Below, piece after piece: positions 61,615 to 64,000 of a stretch of DNA of 64,000 nucleotides (position 1 is the first letter of the stretch; each line of letters begins with the position of its first letter). The notes below the pieces were generated by a model. The model worked only from the letters and a program-made list of their open reading frames with translations, was not told where the DNA came from and made no database searches. This DNA is from Hyphomicrobiales bacterium (GTDB taxonomy: Bacteria > Pseudomonadota > Alphaproteobacteria > Rhizobiales > Rhizobiaceae), in the NCBI GenBank assembly GCA_900471925.1, contig UCGV01000011.1, forward strand, positions 91,771 through 155,770. The letters run 5' to 3'. Both the position numbers and the translations under genes were made by a program.

Positions 61615-63174
61615 ATGTCCATGAATGGACTTGAAGAGGTCGCTCATCGCCATGATGACAGCGCCACGCTGAAGGAAGCAAACCGCATCGCGGCGGGAAC
61701 ACCCATCCTCGAATTGAAGGCTCTGCAGAAGAACTACGGTTATGTCCAGGCGCTGAAACCGGCGACGCTGACCTTTCTTGCAGGCGAGATCCACGCCATC
61801 GTCGGCGAAAACGGCGCCGGCAAATCGACCCTCATCAAATTGCTGACCGGCGTCATCAAGAGAACGTCAGGTGAAATCTTCTGGTGCGGCAACCCGGTTG
61901 CGCTGGCGACGCCGAACGAGGCGATCGCGCGCGGCATCAATGCCGTCCACCAGGAAGTCGTGCTGTGCCAGCACCTGACGGTGGCTGCCAACATGTTCCT
62001 CGGCGACGAGGTGAACCGCAACGGCCTGATGCGCCGCAAGCAGATGGAGAGGATGGCGCAGGCCGTGCTCGACGATCTCGGCTTCGGCCTGCCGGCGGAA
62101 GCGCCGCTGAACTCGCTGACGATCGGCCAGCAGCAGCTTGTTGCGACTGCGCGCGCCGCCATGCGCGGCACGCAGTTCCTGATCTTCGACGAGCCGACGG
62201 CCTATCTGACGCGCCAGGAATCGGCGCAGCTCTTCAAGCTGATCCGCCGTCTCCAGGCCGAAGGCGTCACCATCGTCTATATCAGCCATCGCATGGAAGA
62301 AGTGTTCGAGCTCGCGGACCGCGTCTCGGTGCTGCGCGACGGCACGCATGTCGGCACGCGGCTGATCGGCGAGACCAATGAAGACGAGCTGATCGCGCTG
62401 ATGATCAACCGCTCGATCGAGCAGATCTATCACAAGGAAGAAATCCCCTTTGGCGAGACGATCCTCGATGTGCGCGGTTTGTCCGGCCCCGGTTTCGACG
62501 ACATATCGCTCTCGGTGAAGGCGGGACAGATCGTCGGGCTCTACGGCCTGATCGGCGCAGGACGCAGCGAATTTGCCCTCGGGCTCTATGGTCGCCAGCC
62601 GACGACCGCAGGCGAAATCCACTGGATGGGCAAAAAGGTCGATATTAGCAACGAGCGGGCGGCAATGGAACTCGGCATCGCGCTCGCGCCCGAGAGCCGG
62701 CGCGACCAGGGCCTTTGCCTGAACATGCCGATCGGTTTCAACATCAACCTGCCTGTTTTCAACAGGCTAAGCCTCGGCCCCGTCATCAACCGCGCCGAAG
62801 AAACCGCCAATGCGGATAAGCAGATCCGCGATCTCTCCATCAAGACGCCGAGCCGGCGTGTGACGGCCTCCAGCATGTCCGGCGGCAACCAGCAGAAGAT
62901 CGTCATCGGCAAGTGGCTCAGCCACGGCGCGCGGCTCTTCATTTTCGACGAGCCGACCGTCGGCGTCGATGTCGGCACCAAGGCGGAAATCTACCGCCTC
63001 TTCGCCAAGCTTCTCAAGCAAGGCGCCGGCATCATCCTGATCTCATCCTACCTTCCGGAAGTCTACGAACTCGCTGACCGGCTGCATGTGTTCCGCGGCG
63101 GCAAGCTGGTCTCGAGCCATGATTTCCATGCGGCGACGCATGAAGAAGTGCTCGGCAAGGCAATCGGTACCTGA
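61615..63174 (+). CDS. Sugar ABC transporter ATP-binding protein (two domains)
   Basis: The 519-residue protein has two ATPase halves like RbsA/MglA. The first has Walker A GENGAGKSTL, the LTIGQQQLVATARAAM signature variant and Walker B LIFDEPTAYL. The second has degenerate Walker A (GLIGAGRSEFALG) and SMSGGNQQKIVIGKWL with LFIFDEPTVGVD. Only the first site should hydrolyse fast. ATG at 61615 follows AAGGAG; a second Met lies two codons later. Confidence 0.92.
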   Translation: MSMNGLEEVAHRHDDSATLKEANRIAAGTPILELKALQKNYGYVQALKPATLTFLAGEIHAIVGENGAGKSTLIKLLTGVIKRTSGEIFWCGNPVALATPNEAIARGINAVHQEVVLCQHLTVAANMFLGDEVNRNGLMRRKQMERMAQAVLDDLGFGLPAEAPLNSLTIGQQQLVATARAAMRGTQFLIFDEPTAYLTRQESAQLFKLIRRLQAEGVTIVYISHRMEEVFELADRVSVLRDGTHVGTRLIGETNEDELIALMINRSIEQIYHKEEIPFGETILDVRGLSGPGFDDISLSVKAGQIVGLYGLIGAGRSEFALGLYGRQPTTAGEIHWMGKKVDISNERAAMELGIALAPESRRDQGLCLNMPIGFNINLPVFNRLSLGPVINRAEETANADKQIRDLSIKTPSRRVTASSMSGGNQQKIVIGKWLSHGARLFIFDEPTVGVDVGTKAEIYRLFAKLLKQGAGIILISSYLPEVYELADRLHVFRGGKLVSSHDFHAATHEEVLGKAIGT

Positions 63175-63200
63175 CACAAGAATAAAAGGGAAACAAATCC

Positions 63201-64000
63201 ATGACCGCCACCCCCACCGAGATCGCAGCCCCGCAGCCGCGCCGGAAGGTCAATATCCTGTTCGGGCTGACGCTGATCGGCCTGCTTGCCTTTCTCTGGA
63301 TCCTGCTCGCCTTCGTAACCGACAGCTTCTGGACGCCGCTCAACATCTCAAACCTGCTGCGTCAGGGCTCGATGACCGCGATCCTCGCGCTCGGCCAGAC
63401 CTTCGTCATCATCACCGCCGGCATCGACCTTTCGGTCGGCGCGATCGTCGGCTTTGCCGGCGTCATCATCGCCTGGCTCTTGCAGGCGGGCGTGCCGGTC
63501 TGGGCAGCGATCCTGATCACACTTCTCTTCGGCGTCCTTATCGGCACCTTCCACGGCTTCGGCATCGTGCGCATGGGCCTGCCGCCTTTCATCATCACGC
63601 TGGCGACGCTGACCTCGCTGCGCGGCGTCGGTCTTCTGATCACCAACGGTTCGTCGATCAACATCACCAACGAAGCCTTCAGCAATTTCTCGCGCGCCGA
63701 TTTCCTCGGTATTCCGAGCCTGTTCTGGATGGTCATCCTGGTGGCGGTGCCGTCCTTCATCTTCCTGCATCTCAGCCAATGGGGCCGCTATCTCTTCGCC
63801 GTCGGCTCCAATGCGGAAGCCGCGCGTCTTTCCGGCGTCAACGTCAACCGGATGATCTTTCTCGCCTATATCCTCTCGGCGACCTTCGCGGCCTTCGTCG
63901 GTGTGCTGCTCGCCTCGCGCATCGCGATCGGTAACGCGACGCAGGCTGACGGCTGGGAACTGCAGGCGATTGCGTCTTCGGTCATCGGCGGCACCTCGCT
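63201..64000 (+). CDS. Sugar ABC transporter permease (3' partial)
   Basis: The frame starts at ATG 63201 after AAAAGGGA and stays open to the end of the window; 266 codons are visible. It has repeated membrane helices, ALGQTFVIITAGIDLSVGAIVGF near residue 64 and MGLPPFIITLATLTSLRGVGLLITNG, the signatures of RbsC/XylH-type permeases. It forms the channel of the importer with the two preceding genes, 26 bp after the ATPase stop. The 3' end lies outside. Confidence 0.9.
   Translation, partial: MTATPTEIAAPQPRRKVNILFGLTLIGLLAFLWILLAFVTDSFWTPLNISNLLRQGSMTAILALGQTFVIITAGIDLSVGAIVGFAGVIIAWLLQAGVPVWAAILITLLFGVLIGTFHGFGIVRMGLPPFIITLATLTSLRGVGLLITNGSSINITNEAFSNFSRADFLGIPSLFWMVILVAVPSFIFLHLSQWGRYLFAVGSNAEAARLSGVNVNRMIFLAYILSATFAAFVGVLLASRIAIGNATQADGWELQAIASSVIGGTS

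Overview
The window is about 64 kb of GC-rich chromosomal DNA from an alphaproteobacterium of the Rhizobiaceae, most likely Rhizobium sensu lato. The evidence is the gene content (GcrA, rhizobial-type PhoR-Pst-PhoU-PhoB cluster, long-form dCTP deaminase, DUF6460, TIGR02186), a SAM-II riboswitch in front of metZ, GANTC/CtrA-like sites at gcrA, and intergenic palindromes like the rhizobial RIME repeats. Species cannot be resolved. I see no insertion sequence, prophage, CRISPR array, rRNA or replication origin.

Layout. 1-7.1 kb: 3' part of a membrane protein with Sel1 repeats and a peptidoglycan-binding domain, a TauE/SafE exporter with a TIGR02186 partner, a divergent TetR/hydrolase pair, and a lysozyme-like lipoprotein. 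7.1-20.9 kb: helicase plus PdeM of the ligase-associated DNA repair cassette, an Rrf2 regulator with an AhpD-like protein, a 54-codon gene, YitT, a TPR methyltransferase, DUF6460-CAP-MATE genes, DUF952-pyrD, an orphan NarL-type regulator, an S24 self-cleaving repressor, an SNase-like protein and TerB. 20.9-30.3 kb: a solute-binding protein, a chemoreceptor, two LysR regulators each divergent from a putative target, tRNA-Gly(CCC) and dCTP deaminase. 30.3-36.7 kb: housekeeping block with SAM-II riboswitch-metZ, apaG, the argD-argF-hslO operon and gcrA. 36.8-40.2 kb: an accessory-looking islet (LysE exporter, DUF1127, winged-helix TPR regulator, VapBC). 40.3-49.4 kb: the phosphate regulon, transcribed right to left as phoR, pstS, pstC, pstA, pstB, phoU, phoB, with a three-repeat PHO box before pstS, followed by ppk2. 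49.4-56.1 kb: hypothetical membrane protein, nitronate monooxygenase, tRNA-Thr(CGT), small unknowns, a glycosyltransferase-like protein and a DHA2 exporter. 56.1-64 kb: a fucose-like sugar locus with a double-winged-helix GntR regulator, UxaA-family dehydratase, aldo/keto reductase, FucU mutarotase and a ribose-type ABC importer whose permease runs off the end.

How the parts work together. The Pst/Pho block takes up phosphate and reports it through PhoU to PhoR/PhoB; ppk2 beside it fits polyphosphate metabolism. The final locus reads as import, anomer conversion, oxidation and dehydration of a 6-deoxyhexose or related sugar. Matching AT-rich palindromes in the GntR-uxaA intergenic region and before the binding-protein gene suggest that one repressor controls both parts.

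The most distinctive non-coding signals are the palindromic repeats. Three two-palindrome elements begin exactly on the stop codon of the preceding gene, and a tandem triplet carries the same core with different outer arms. Others are the stacked hairpins after the SAM-II aptamer, a hairpin at the predicted transcription start of argD, a GANTC cluster before gcrA, and a large stem-loop between phoU and phoB. Domain and family calls come from reading the sequence; no searches were run.
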